The notes beneath the pieces were generated by a model that had not been told where the DNA came from, ran no database searches, and saw only the letters and a list, made by a program, of their open reading frames with translations. This document shows positions 44,917 to 57,800 of a stretch of DNA of 64,000 nucleotides, piece by piece; within the stretch, counting starts at the first letter, position 1; each line of letters starts with the position of its first letter. The DNA is from Aquila chrysaetos chrysaetos (taxonomy: Eukaryota; Chordata; Aves; Accipitriformes; Accipitridae), in NCBI RefSeq assembly GCF_900496995.4, contig NW_024470389.1, positions 1 through 64,000 of the forward strand, given 5' to 3'. The position numbers and the translations under genes were made by a program.

Positions 44917-46586
44917 CTGCTGGGAGCTCAGCTCCGTGCCCAGGAGCGGGGGGGCCCTTTCCCAGGGGAGCAGCCCCCGCGGTTGTGCCCTTTTCCCCTT
45001 TCTGCCCACGTCTGCAGAAAATCTGGGGTTGGTTTTGCCTCTTAATACCATTTTCCGCCCCGCTTATGCCCTTTATGGCCAGATTTGTTCCAACTGTGAG
45101 AATATTTTTGCCTTTTAGTCTCATTTTTGCTTAAAGTGCTGATGCCTTTCCTTTTAGGGACCATTTTTGCCCTCAACCTGGGCATGTTTTACCCTTTATT
45201 GTTGCTTTTTTCATCAAATCTGGGGACGTTTTTCCCTAATTTTACCATTTTGCCCCAAATGTGGGGCACGCTTTGGCTCTTTGGGCCATTTTTGCCCCCA
45301 GTCTGGGCAGGCTTTGGCTCTTTGGGCCTGTTTCAACCCAAATCTGGGCATGCTTTGGGCCTTTTTGTCCTTTCTCGACCCAAATCTAGTAAGCTTTAGC
45401 TCTTAGGGCAATTTGTGACCCAAATCTTGGCACGCTTTGGATTGTTGGGCCAGTGTTGACCAAAATCTGCGCACACTTAGCCTTTTAGGCCCTGTTTTGA
45501 CCCATATCTGGTCACGCTTTGGCTCTTCATGCCAGTTTTGACCCAAGCCTGGGCACGCTTTGCCTCTCCTGGCCATTTGTGACATAAATTTGGGCATGAT
45601 TTGGCCCTTTGGCCCATTCTCAACCCAAATCTGGGCACGCTTTGGGTCTTTGGGCTGATTTCAACCCACATCTGGGCATGGTTTAGCTCTTTGGGCCTTT
45701 TTTTCCCCCCAGACTGGGCATGGTTTTGCTGTTCTAGACTTTCTCAACCCAAATCTGGGCATGCATTGGCCCTTTTTGGACAGTTTTGCCCCAAATCCTG
45801 GCACGCTTTAGCTCTTTGGGCCAGTCTTGACCCAAATCTGGGCAAAGCTTGGATATTTGGTTCAGTTTTGACCCTAGTCAGGGCACACTTTGACTTTCAA
45901 GGGCCCATTTTGGCCCAAATCTGGGCATGCTTTGGCTTTTAGGACCATTCTTGACCCAAATCTCAGTATGCTTCCCCTTTTATGACCATTGTTGCCCTGA
46001 ATATGGTGATATTTTTCCCTTTCTTTATTTTTGCCGCATATCTGGGGTTGTTTTTCTCTTTACAACAATTACTCTCGTAAACTAGGGAATATTGTTGCCC
46101 TTTCTGGCTAGTTTGGCCCAAATCTGTGGGGACCCGCACCCCGCCCAGTTGTGCCCTCTTCTCCTTTCTGGCCACTTCTGCAGCAAATCTGCAGCTGGTT
46201 TTGCCCTTTATGTGGAGGTTTTGCCCCAAATCTGGGGACGTTTTGCCCTTCATGTGCAGTTTTGCCCCAAATCTGGGGACGTTTTGCCCTTTGTGGCTAA
46301 TTTTACCCTGAATCTGAGCATTTCTCTTCTTTTCATGAGCATTTTTGGCGCAAAGGTGGGGACGTGTTTGCCCTTTGCAGCTCTTTTTGGAACAGACGGT
46401 GGGACTCTCTTGTGGTTTATGGCCATTTTTAATGAGATATGAGGATGCTTTGGCACTTAATGCTCAGTTTTGCAGCAAATCTGGAGGGTTTTGTTCTCTT
46501 GTAGGGGCATTTTTGGGTGCAGTTAGGACGAGCTCAGCCTGCGGTCCCTCGGGCGTGCGGCCCCGCAGAGGAGGGGGCTGGGCGGG
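44917..46586. other. Spacer between D6 and D7
   Basis: The D 3' flank, then about 45130-45640 which recurs at 48990-49440 (3' of D8), then the 41-bp repeat family, then 46080-46460 which matches 39650-40100 (5' of D1). The spacer is thus a mosaic of duplicated blocks. No gene is seen. Confidence 0.75.
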
Positions 46587-46614
46587 GGATTTTGTACCAC
46601 CCTGTGTCACCGTG

Positions 46615-46647
46615 GGTACTGGTAGTGGTTGTGCTGGTTGTGCTTAT
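46615..46647 (+). other. IGHD: IGHD segment D7
   Basis: The 33-base coding segment reads GTGSGCAGCAY with two Cys. The 5' RSS is GGATTTTGT (46587-46595), 12 bases, CACCGTG (46608-46614). The 3' RSS is CACGGTG (46648-46654), 12 bases, ACAAAAACG (46667-46675). It differs from D8 by one missing Gly codon. Confidence 0.93.
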
Positions 46648-46675
46648 CACGGTGGTGCAGGCGGTGACAAAAACG

Positions 46676-48663
46676 CTGCTTTGGGCTCAGCTCCACTCCT
46701 GGGGCTGGGGGGGGCCCTTTCCCAGGGGACCAGCCCCCCCTACTTGTGCCCTCTTCCCCTTTCTGGCCATGTCTCCAGCAAATCCAGAGATGCTTTTCCC
46801 TTTCAGGCCACTTCTGCACCACATCTGGGGATGTTTTTCCTTTACGACCATTTTTGTCCTGAATCTGGGCATGGTTTGCTCTTTATTGTCAACTTTTTTA
46901 GCAAATCTGGGGATGGTTAGCTCTCTTTTGACAATTTTGTCCAAATCTGGGCATGCTTTGCCTCTTCAGCCTACTTGTGACCTGAATCTGAGCACGCATT
47001 GGCTCTTTGGACCAGTCTCACCCCAGACCTGGGCATGCTTTGGATTGTTGGGCAAGTTTTAACCCAAATTGGGGTACACTTTGGCTTTTAGGGCCATGCT
47101 CAACCCAAATCTGAGCACGCTTTGGCTCTTTGGGCGAGTCTTGCCCCAACTCAGGGCACGCTTCTGATCTGTGGGCCAGTGTTGACTCAAATCTAGGCAC
47201 ACTTCGGCTCTTAGGGACAGTTTTGATCCGTATCTGGACACGTGTTGGCTCCTTGGGCCAGTTTTGACCCAAATCAGGGCACGCATTGAGTGTTTGGGCC
47301 AGTTTCAACCCAAATGTGGACATGCCTTGGATGGTTGGGCCAATTTTGCCCCAAATCTGGGCACGTTTTGTCTCTTTGGGCCAGTGTTACCCCAAATGCG
47401 GGCATGCCTTGGATCATTGGGACAGTTTTGACCAAGATTGGGGCATGCTTTGCCTTTTAGGGCCACTTTTGCCCCAAATCTGAGCACGCTTTGGCTCTTT
47501 GGGCGAGTCTTGCCCCAACTCAGGGCACGCTTTCGATCGCTGGGCCAGTGTTGACTCAAATCTAGGCACTCTTCAGCTCTTAGGGACAGTTTTGATCCAT
47601 ATCTGGACATGCGTTGGCTCCTTGGGCCAGTTTTGACCCAAATTGGGGCACACATTGAGAGTTTGGACGAGTTTCAACCCAAATGTGGGCATGCCTTGGC
47701 TCCTTGGGCCAATTTTGACCCAAGTCTGGGCACACTTTGGCTCTTTGGGGCATTTTTGCCCCAAATCCGGGCACGCTTTGTCTCTTTGGGCGAGTCTTGC
47801 CCCAACTCAGGGCACGCTTTCAATCGCTGGACTACTTTTGATGCAAATCTGGGCATGCTTCGGCTCTTAGGGACAGTTTTGACCCAAGCCTGCGTACATT
47901 TTGTCTCTTTGGGCCAGTGTTACCCCAAATGTGGGCATGCCTTGGATCGTTGGGCCAGTTTTGACCCAAATCTGGTGATGCTTTTTCCCTAGGGTGCAGT
48001 TTTCCCCAAAATGTGGGAATGCTTTTGTCCTTTATGGCCATTTCTGCAGCCAGTCTGGGCACGCTTTTCCTGATAGGACCATTTTGGCCCTAAATACGGG
48101 GATGCTTGTGCCTTTATGAGCGATTTTGCCCCAAATATCAGGATTGCTTTCTCTTTTAGAAGCAAGTTCAGCAGCCAGTGTGGGGACGTTTTGCCTACCA
48201 TAGCATTATTGTGCCCCAATCTGGGGATGTTTTGCAGCTTTGGCCCTATTTGGGGGAGATGTGGGGATGTTTTGCCTTTTAATGGCTGCTTTGGCATGAA
48301 ATCTGGGGATGTTTTTCTATTTATGGCCAGTTTTCCCTGAGATCTGGGTATGTTTTCCCTACATGGCTGCTTTTAGAGGAAACCTGAAATATGGGAATGC
48401 TTTGCCCTCTCTGGCCAATATATTTTCAATAAATATGAGGATGGTTTTCCTTCTACAGCCATTTTTTCTCCTAAAAATGAAGATGCTTTTTCTCCTTATG
48501 GACATTTCAGTGAATCCATGGATGCTTTGGCACTTGATGCTCAGTTTTGCAGGAAACCTGGAGTGTTTTTTTCCCTTGTAGGGGCATTTCTGGGTGCATT
48601 AGGACGAGCTCAGCCTGCGGTCCCTCGGGCGTGCGGCCCCGCAGAGGAGGGGGCTGGGCGGGG
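46676..48663. other. Spacer between D7 and D8
   Basis: The 41-bp family with frequent CCTTGGATCGTTGGGCCAG variants (about 46920-47980), then the block shared with 44060-44450, then the D 5' flank. No gene is seen. Confidence 0.75.
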
Positions 48664-48691
48664 GGATTTTGTACCACCCCGTGTCACCGTG

Positions 48692-48727
48692 GGTACTGGT
48701 AGTGGTTGTGCTGGTGGTTGTGCTTAT
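48692..48727 (+). other. IGHD: IGHD segment D8
   Basis: The 36-base coding segment reads GTGSGCAGGCAY with two Cys. The 5' RSS is GGATTTTGT (48664-48672), 12 bases, CACCGTG (48685-48691). The 3' RSS is CACGGTG (48728-48734), 12 bases, ACAAAAACG (48747-48755). It is the D nearest JH, 1.9 kb away. Confidence 0.93.
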
Positions 48728-48755
48728 CACGGTGGTGCAGGCGGTGACAAAAACG

Positions 48756-50587
48756 CTGCTTTGGGCTCAGCTCCACTCCTGGGGCCGGGGGGGGCCCTTT
48801 CCCGGGGGACCAGCCCCCCCCACTCGTGCCCTCTTCCCCTTTCTGGCCACTTCTGCAGCAAACCTGGGGCTCGTTTTGCCTCTTAATACCATTTTCTACC
48901 CAGCTAGACTTACCTTACGCCCTTTATGGCCGGATTTGTTCCAACTGTGAGAATACTTTTGCCTTTTAGTCTCATTTTTGCTTAAAGTGCTGATGCCTTT
49001 CCTTTTAGGACCATTTTTGCCCTCAACCTGGGCATGTTTTACCCTTTATTGTTGCTTTTTCATCAAATCTGGGGACGTTTTTCCCTAATTTGGCCATTTT
49101 GCCCCAAATGTGGGCACGATTTGGCTCTTTGGGCCATTTTTGCCCCCAGTCTGGGCAGGCTTTGGCTCTTTGGGCCTGTTTCAACCCAAATCTGGGCACG
49201 CTTTGGGCCTTTTTGTCCTTTCTCGACCCAAATCTAGTAAGCTTTAGCTCTTAGGGCAATTTGTGACCCAAATCTTGGCACGCTTTGGATTGTTGGGCCA
49301 GTGTTGACCAAAATCTGCGCACACTTAGCCTTTTAGGCCCTGGTTTGACCCAAATCTGGTCACGCTTTGGCTCTTCATGCCAGTTTTGACCCAAGCCTGG
49401 GCATGCTTTGCCTCTCCTGGCCATTTGTGACATAAATTTGGGCATGATTTGGCCCTTTGGCCATTCTCGATCCAAATCTGTGCACTCTTTGGGTCTTTGA
49501 GCCAGTTTCAACCCAAATCTGGGCATGGTTTAGCTCTTTGGGCCAGTTTTGCCCCAAATCTGGGCATGATTTGGCTCCTCGGGCCAGTTTTGACCCAAAT
49601 CAGGGCATTTTTTGCCTCTTTGGGCCAATTTTGCACCAAATCTGGGCATGGTTTAGCTCTTCTGGACCTTCTCGACCAAAATCTCAACATGCGTTGGCCC
49701 ATTTGGGCCAGTTTTGACTCAAATCTGGGCATGCTTTGGCCCTTTTTGGCCTGTTTTACCCCAAATCTGGGCACGCGCTGGCCCTTTTTGGCCAGTTTTG
49801 ACCCAAATCTGAGCACGCTTTTGGCTTTTATCCCTAGTTTTACCCAAATCTGGGAATGGCTTTCCTTTTGTGGTCATTTTTACCCCAATCTGGAAATGTT
49901 TTGTCATCTAGAGCCAGTTTTCTCCCAAATGTGGGGTTATTTTTACCCTTTATGGCGAGTTTTGCCCCAAATATTTGGATCCTTTTGCCTCTTTTGGCCA
50001 TTTTTGCCCCAAATATTCAGATGCTTTTGCCTTTATGCCCATTTTTGCCCCAATTATGGGCATTTCTCTGCCTTATATGGGCATTGCAATCCCAAATACA
50101 GGGTATTTTCCTCTTTCTCACCATTTTTGCCCCAAATATTTGGTTCATTTTGCCTCTTTTGGCCATTTTGGCCCCAAATATTCAGATTTTTTTGCCTTTA
50201 TGCCCATTTTTGCCTCAAGTATGAGCATTTCTCCACCTTATATGGGCATTGTGATCCCAAATATGGGGTTTTGTCTTCTTTCTGTCCACTTTTTCCCCAA
50301 ATACGGTGATGTTTTTTCCTTTTGTGGCTTCTTTTTTCCCTTTTTTCTCCCTTTTTTGTCCAATTTCTGTGATGACATCCAAATTTCTGTTGTAGGAGTC
50401 TACACAATGCACCCGAGGAGGAGGGAAAAAAAAACCCAAAACAATTTTAAGTCTGCAGGATGCACCCAAAAAGGATGAAAAATCCATTTATTATTATTTT
50501 TTTTAAATTTCTTGGATGCATCTATGGGATAAAACCGCCCCAAATTGATTGGAAATGGATTTTAGTCCCCAAAATCGCCAGGGGAGG
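48756..50587. other. Spacer between D8 and JH
   Basis: The block shared with D6 downstream sequence (48990-49440), the 41-bp family to about 49830, then CCCCAAATATT/TTTTGCC units to about 50300. The last 290 bases before JH are unique and AT-richer, with an A-run near 50427-50435. No gene is seen. Confidence 0.75.
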
Positions 50588-50626
50588 AGTTTTTGCACGC
50601 CGGGACATGGGTTTTGCTTCACCGTG
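50588..50626 (+). promoter_or_regulatory. JH recombination signal, 23-bp spacer
   Basis: Nonamer AGTTTTTGC (50588-50596), a spacer of exactly 23 bases (50597-50619) and heptamer CACCGTG (50620-50626) lie directly before the J coding segment. This satisfies the 12/23 rule against the 3' 12-bp RSSs of D1-D8. Confidence 0.92.
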
Positions 50627-50683
50627 GCAATGCTGGTGGTATCGACGCGTGGGGCAGCGGAGTCGTCGTCACCGTCTCCTCCG
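50627..50683 (+). CDS. IGHJ: IGHJ segment, single copy
   Basis: The 57-base segment reads NAGGIDAWGSGVVVTVSS and ends one base into a codon at an excellent donor (G|GTAAGT at 50684). The WGxG motif of FR4 is present as WGSG. No second JH is found between here and the constant exons, matching the single JH known in chicken. The phase-1 donor fits the CH1 acceptor at 60354, giving a Glu codon at the join. Confidence 0.94.
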
Positions 50684-53600
50684 GTAAGTCCTCGTCCTCA
50701 ACATCTCGCCACGACAAATTTTGGCCTTTTTCGCCCCAAATCTTGGCCGTGGGGGGGCTCGAGGGCGGGAGACCCCCCCCTTTTGGGGGCCAAAACCAGG
50801 GCAAAATGGCAGTCGGTGGGTCAAAATGTCGGTTTGGGGCCATTTTATTGGGGGAAATGTCCATTTGGAGGCGATTTGAGGTCAAAAAGTCGATTTTGGG
50901 GGGATTTTTTAGGGCAGGAGATTCGGCCAGTGGCCATTTGATGGTCAAAAATGGGTCAAAATGTCAATTTTGAGGGTCTTTGGGGGGGGGGGGGATTCAC
51001 CCTGAGGTGATTTGGTGGCTGAGTTGAGCAAAAAAAGTCAATTTTAGGGCCTTTTTTTAGGGGGGGAATTAATCCATAGGCGATTTAAAGGCAGATTTAG
51101 GCAAAAAAAGTTGATTTTAGGGTCTTTGGTGGGGGAATTAATTTGGAGGTGATTTGACGGTCAAAAATGGGCCATAAAGTCAATTTCTTAGGCGAAAAAA
51201 TCATTGGCAGGTGATTTGACGGCAGAACTGGGCTAAAAAGATGATTTTAGGGTTTTTTTGATGGAAAAAAATAATCTGTAGGCGAGTTGATGCAGAAGTG
51301 GGCAAAAACCTCGATTTTTAAGGGTTTTTTTTTGTCCAAAAATATAATCTGAGTGCAATTTGATGGCAAAAATGGTCAAAAAGCCCCATAATTTGGCATT
51401 TTCAGGGGTTTTTTTGGAAAAAATATGACATTTGGGGTCAAAGAGGCAGGTTTTGGGGCTCAGTCTGTGGATTTTTTGTGCCAGGAGATGGGTTTTTTGG
51501 TGTGGAAAATGACATTTCCCTCCAAGGAATGCTATTTAATTGAGGAGGTTTTGGGTAGAGTAGAAACAGCGACTTATTTTTTTTTTCTCCCCTAAATATA
51601 GTATTATAAATATCAATATATTTTTTTCTGGGGGAGAAATCGCTTCATTTGGGCGAAATGGGGAGAAAAAAAGGACTTTTAGAGCCAAAATAAGCCAAAA
51701 AAAGGATTTGGTAGTTAAGAATGCAGAGGACTTTGAATTTTTTTTAGTGGTTTTGTGGATTTTTAAGTGTTTGGTTGTTGGATCTTCTTTAAAAAAATAT
51801 ATATTTAAAATAGAAATATAGTGATATTTATATATATAATATATATTATATAAAATTTATAAATTATAACTTAGAAATTACACATTATAAGTGATAAGTA
51901 TTTTTATATATTATATTTTTATTATTTATTATATTTTTAATCAGACAGTTTGAATATCAAGGCTTCAGGCTGTGCCCTAAAAGTGGCATTTTTGGAGAGC
52001 TTTTTGGGGGCAAAAAAGTGTAGAAAAACCCGTATTTTTAATTAAACCGCTCAGGGAGACGAGTTCATTAGTTGGAAAAAATTAGTGAGATCCGACCTCA
52101 AGCGGTGGGGTGAAGATTGAGGCTGAAGGATGATATTTTTACGTCATTTCTCCCTTTTTTGAGCCATTTGGGGGGGGATTTTGAGTTAAATCTGCGGCTT
52201 AAAGTCCCCAAATTTGGGTCTCTGTGAATCTTGATTTTTGTGGGGTTTATCACAGCTTTTCTTTAAGATGTGGCATTTTGGGGGCTCTCAGGTGGATTTG
52301 GGGGGAGTCTTAGTCTTGGCTTAAAAAAAAAAATCTTAATTTTTATAATCTTTTTAGGGCAGTTTTAGGGATTTTTAGCAAAGCCAAACTCCAGCCCCAT
52401 TTTTATGTAGAAAAAGTTTAATTTGACCTTTTTGGGACTTTTTCAGAGGAGTTTGACTTCTTTAGGACCCTCAAAAGTTTGTATTAAAATCCTTAAATAG
52501 GAGATTTCTTTTTTTAATTCCTTCATTAATAGGAAATTTATTAATTCAAACAGAAATAGTGATCATTTTTTTTCCCCAAATTTGGCTCCTTAATCATTAA
52601 TTAAGAGAATGTTAAAGTTTAAGCAGGGACTTGAAGTGGGGTTTTTTTTTGTCCTTTTTGGTCCATTATTGTGACTTTTATATATATTTTTTTCTCCCCA
52701 TTTACCAATAACTGCACAAAATCTCCCCATTAATCTAATTTTTAATTAATTATTGATAATCAGGGTTGCTGGGAGTGCAATTTCTGTTGGTCTTATGCAG
52801 TGGGCAGGCTTGGAATGGGCCATTTTGGGTTAAAAAAGTGAGGTTTGGGGAGCTGGGAGAAAAAATAGTGATTTTTTGAGGTGGCTTCTCAGCATCTCAG
52901 TTGTTCTCTTAGAAAAAAATTAATTAAAAATCAATTGAAAGGTGCCAGAAATTGAGTTTTCAAGAGCAGAGAGGAATTTTTTTAATAGGGAAAATGCATT
53001 TTATTACATTTATTAATGAACTATAAAAGATAATTAAGTATTTTAGAATGCTGTAGGTGTATTTAGTCTAAATTGATGAGATAATCTGATTTTTTCCCCC
53101 TCCTGCGATGAAAACTCACTTCTTGAAAAAAATGGGGACAAGATTTTATTTTTTAAAGGGTTTTTAGGGCAAATTGGGGGTGGTTTATAGCGCAGGTTGT
53201 GAGGTTTAATGTTATTACTTTAAAAAAATATATAAAATATATATAATATATTAAAATGCATTAAATATATTAGAAAAATATATAAATATATAATATAGTA
53301 TATATATTTTTTATATATATATATATATATAAAAAAAATTAAGATATTTAAATGCAGGGCTCTAAGTTACAGTGCAGCTCCAAGAGTTGAATCATTTGCC
53401 CGGAGATGGTAATAAAATGTCACCAAAATCACCTTTTTTGCCCCCCCCCTTTTTTTCTCTTTTTTTTTTTTTTGCTCTTTAGAGCAGTACCAAAGGTGAA
53501 AAAATATAAAGAAATTAAATTAAAAGTTCTTATTCTGTGAAAGGGGGTGTTTACACCTAAAATGGCTGATTTTTGGCCCGCAGGTGGCAGCTGCGCTTGT

Positions 53601-54872
53601 TTATTTTTCAGCCCAGAATTGCCCAAAATAGCCTGGGTTTGGTTTCGAAAACAGCAAGAAAGGAGAAGTGGGTTTTTTTTTTTTCCTAATTCCCCTTTTT
53701 TTATTTTTAATGATTTTTTTGCATGAAAAATGAATCAAACCCAACCAGGCGAAACGGGCCTGAAAACAGCACCTGTTTGGGGTAAAAAAATAACCTTTTT
53801 TTGGCAAGTGGCGGGGGGTAAACAGCAACTTTGGGTTGAATTCAGGCAGTTTCGGACAAAGTCATTTCCCTGAAAGGGGCTTTATTATTTTAGGGGTTTT
53901 TTTAAGCTGAGCACTTAACAAGAATTTTGTTGCCATAGATGATAAAAACAAATAGATTTTTAAAAAATAGCTTTTTTAAAAAAAACCAGCTTTTAAAAAA
54001 AATAGATTTCAAAAACCCCAGATTTAAAAAATAGATTTTAAAAAAGATTTTTAAAAAATCTCTCTATATTTTAATATATAAAAATATATATTTAATATAA
54101 GGTAATGTAGATATAAAAGTGCATTTTTATATTGCAATATATATTTTAATATCTTATAATATAGAGAGATATTTAATCTCATTTCTTTTCTATGGTCATA
54201 TTTAATATAAAATATACAGTAGATAGATATACATCTTATAATATGTAATATGTCCTATTATATATTATATAGATACAATTCTATAGAATATTATGATATA
54301 TAAGATATATATCTTTTATATTAGATTAAATTAGATATATTTATATTAGACATATGATTCATCTAATCTATGATATATATATAAGAAATATTTAATAGCT
54401 ATCTATTCTATGATATATATTATATATAAGATATATTTCATAGATATATAGGGACCTAATCTATGGAGAGAGAGATTAAAGCTCTACGTATTTTATATAT
54501 TATATTATATTATATTTTATATTCTATTCTATTATATTATATTATATTAATTACTCACATAAATAATATGATTTTTTATGTGGCCTTAAAGGTTTAATAT
54601 GGCTCTATAATATATAATTTATATAGAATATCTGATATCTCTAACATAATATAATATAATATAATATAATATAATATAATATAAGTAATAATTACCCACC
54701 AGGCAATTAATTAAACTCTTGGAGTGGGGCCAGAGATTGACTAGAGGGGTGGGTAACTAATTCAAATGATTAGGTTAATTAATTAGAGGTTGAGGGGTGA
54801 GTGACTGCACAGCTGTGGGCATTAATGGCATTAATTAAGGGCATTGCCTTAATTGGCTTGATTGTGACTGCA
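50684..54872. other. JH-Cmu intron, AT-rich 5' half
   Basis: This is the start of a 9.7-kb intron. It begins GC-moderate with TTTGGGG-type sequence (to about 51.5 kb) and becomes strongly AT-rich. Palindromic TATA-type microsatellites lie at about 51790-51950, 53215-53345 and 54060-54690, with ATATA and ATAATATAAT runs. A heavy-chain intronic enhancer would be expected between JH and the switch region, but I see no clear cluster of octamer and E-box motifs to place it. No coding frame is supported. Confidence 0.6.
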
Positions 54873-57800
54873 GTCCCAGTGCTGGTACTGGTTCCAGTTG
54901 GTACTGGTCCGGTACTGGTCCTGGAGAAGCAGCTATGGGGCAGCTGGTACTGGCCCAGTATGGGGGTGAATGGTACTGGGGTACCACCTGGTACTGGTCC
55001 TGGAGAAGCAGCTATGGGGCAGCTATGGGGTGCTGGTACTGGTACCAGCTGGTACTGGTCCAGTAGAAGCAGCAGTAGGGCAGCTGTGGGGTGCCTGTAC
55101 TGGTCCGGTACTGGTCCAGTAGAAGCAGCTATGGGGCAGCTGTGGGGTGCCGGTACTGGTCCGGTACTGGTACCAGCTGGTACTGGTCCAGTAGAAGCAG
55201 CAGTAGGGCAGCTGTGGGGTGCCTGTACTGGTCTGGTACTGGTCCAGTAGAGGCAGCTATGGGGCAGCTGTGGGGTGCCGGTACTATTCCGGTACTGGTA
55301 CCAGCTGGTACTGGTCCAGTAGAAGTAGCTATGGGGCAGCCATCGGGTGCCAGTACTGGTACCAGTCCTCTAGAAGCAGCTATGGGGTGCTGGTACTGGT
55401 CTAGTACTGGTCCAGTAGAAGCAGCAGTAGGGCAGCTGTGGGGTGCCGGTACTGGTCTGGTACTGGTCCAGTAGAAGCAGCTATGGGGCAGCTGTGGGGT
55501 GCCGGTACTGGTCTAGTGCTGGTACTGGTCCAGTAGAAGCAGCTATGGGGCAGCTGTGGGGTGCCGGTACTGGTCCGGTACTGGTACCAGCTGGTACTGG
55601 TCCAGTAGAAGCAGCTATGGGGCAGCCGTGGGGTGCCGGTACTGGTACCAGCTGGTACTGGTCCAGTAGAAGCAGCTATGGGGCAGCTATGGGGTGCTGG
55701 TACTGGTCTGGTACTGGTACCAGCTGGTACTGGTCCAGTAGAAGTAGCTATGGGGCAGCCATGGGGTGCCAGTACTGGTACCAGTCCTCTAGAAGCAGCT
55801 ATGGGGTGCTGGTACTGGTCTAGTACTGGTACCAGCTGGTACTGGTCCAGTAGAAGCAGCAGTAGGGCAGCTGTGGGGTGCTGGTACTGGTCTGGTACTG
55901 GTCCAGTAGAAGCAGCTATGGGGCAGCTGTGGGGTGCCGGTACTGGTCTGGTACTGGTACCAGCTGGTACTGGTCCAGTAGAAGCAGCTATGGGGCAGCC
56001 GTGGGGTGCCGGTACTGTTCCGGTACTGGTACCAGCTGGTACTGGTCCAGTAGAAGCAGCTATGGGGCAGCTGTGGGGTGCCGGTACTGGTCCGGTACTG
56101 GTACTGGTCTGGTACTGGTCCAGTAGAAGCAGCTATGGGGCAGCTGTGGGGTGCCGGTACTGGTCTGGTACTGTTACCAGTTGATACTGGTCCAGTAGAA
56201 GCAGCTATGGGGCAGCCGTGGGTGCTAGTACTGTTCCGGTACTGGTACCAGCTGGTACTGGTCCAGTAGAAGCAGCAGTAGGGCAGCTGTGGGGTGCCAG
56301 TACTGGTCTGGTACTGGTCCAGTAGAAGCAGCTATGGGGCAGCTGTGGGGTGCCGGTACTGGTCTGGTACTGGTACCAGCTGGTACTGGTCCAGTAGAAG
56401 CAGCAGTAGGGCAGCTGTGGGGTGCCGGTACTGGTACCAGCTGGTACTGGTCCAGTAGAAGCAGCTATGGGGCAGCCGTGGGGTGCCGGTACTGTTCCGG
56501 TACTGGTACTGGTCCAGTAGAAGCAGCTATGGGGCAGCTGTGGGGTGCTGGTACTGGTCTGGTACTGTTACCAGTTGATACTGGTCCAGTAGAAGCAGCT
56601 ATGGGGCAGCCGTGGGTGCTGGTACTGTTCCGGTACTGGTACTGGTCCAGTAGAAGCAGCTATGGGGAAGCCATGGGGTGCCGGTACTGGTCTGGTACTG
56701 TACCAGTTGATACCAGTCCATTATTAGCAGCTATGGGGCAGCTATGGGTTGTGGTACTGGTCTGGTGCTGGTACCAGCTGGTACTGGTCCAGTAGCAGTA
56801 TCTATGGGGCAGCCGTGGGGTGCTGGCACTGGTCGGGTACTGGTACCCATCCCGTAGAAGCAGCTATGGGGTGGTGGTACTGGTACCAGCCTATACTGGT
56901 CCAGTAGAAGCAGCTGTGGGGTGCCGGTACTGGTCCAGTGCTGGTACTGGTCCTGTAGAAGCAGCTTTGGGATAGCCGTGGGGTGCCGGTACTGGTCCGG
57001 TACTGGTACCAGTCCCATAGAAGAAGCTATGGGGCAGCTGTGCAGTGCGGGTACTGGTACCAGTTGGTACTGGTCCAGTAGAAGCAGCTATGGGGCAGTT
57101 GTGGGTGCCGGTACTGGTCCAGTACTGGTCCCAGCCTATACCAGTCCATTATTAGCAGCTATGGGGCAGCTGTGGGGTGCTGGCACTGGTCGGGTACTGG
57201 TACCCATCCCGTAGAAGCAGCTATGGGGTGGTGGTACTGGTACCAGCCTATACTGGTCCAGTAGAAGCAGCTGTGGGGTGCCGGTACTGGTCCAGTGCTG
57301 GTACTGGTCCTGTAGAAGCAGCTTTGGGGTAGCTGTGGGGTGCCGGTACTGGTCCGGTACTGGTACCAGTCCCATAGAAGAAGCTATGGGGCAGCTGTGC
57401 AGTGCGGGTACTGGTACCAGTTGGTACTGGTCCAGTAGAAGCAGCTATGGGGCAGCCGTGGGGTTCCGGTACTGGTACCAGTCCCATAGAAGAAGCTATG
57501 GGGCTGCTGTGCAGTGCTGGTACTGGTACCAGTTGGTACTGGTCTGGTACTGGTCCTGCAGAAGCAGCTATAGGGCAGCTCTGGCGTGCCAGCACGGTCC
57601 CAGTGTGGGACAGCTGAGGGGTCCAGTACCTGTACCAGCTAGTGCTGGTCCGGTACTGGTATATACTGGTCCTGCAGCAGCTGCTGTGGGGTGGCGATAC
57701 TGGTCTGGTACTGGTCCCACCAAAGTGGTTATGAGGCAGCTGTGGACTGCCAATACTGGCCCAGTATGGTTGCAGCTGGGGGGTCCAGTACTGGTACTGG

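Noticed and set aside
50396-50440. Possible extra D or RSS before JH (CACAATG, then A-rich sequence)
   Set aside because: With a 12-base spacer the would-be nonamer is AGGGAAAAA, and no matching 5' RSS lies upstream.
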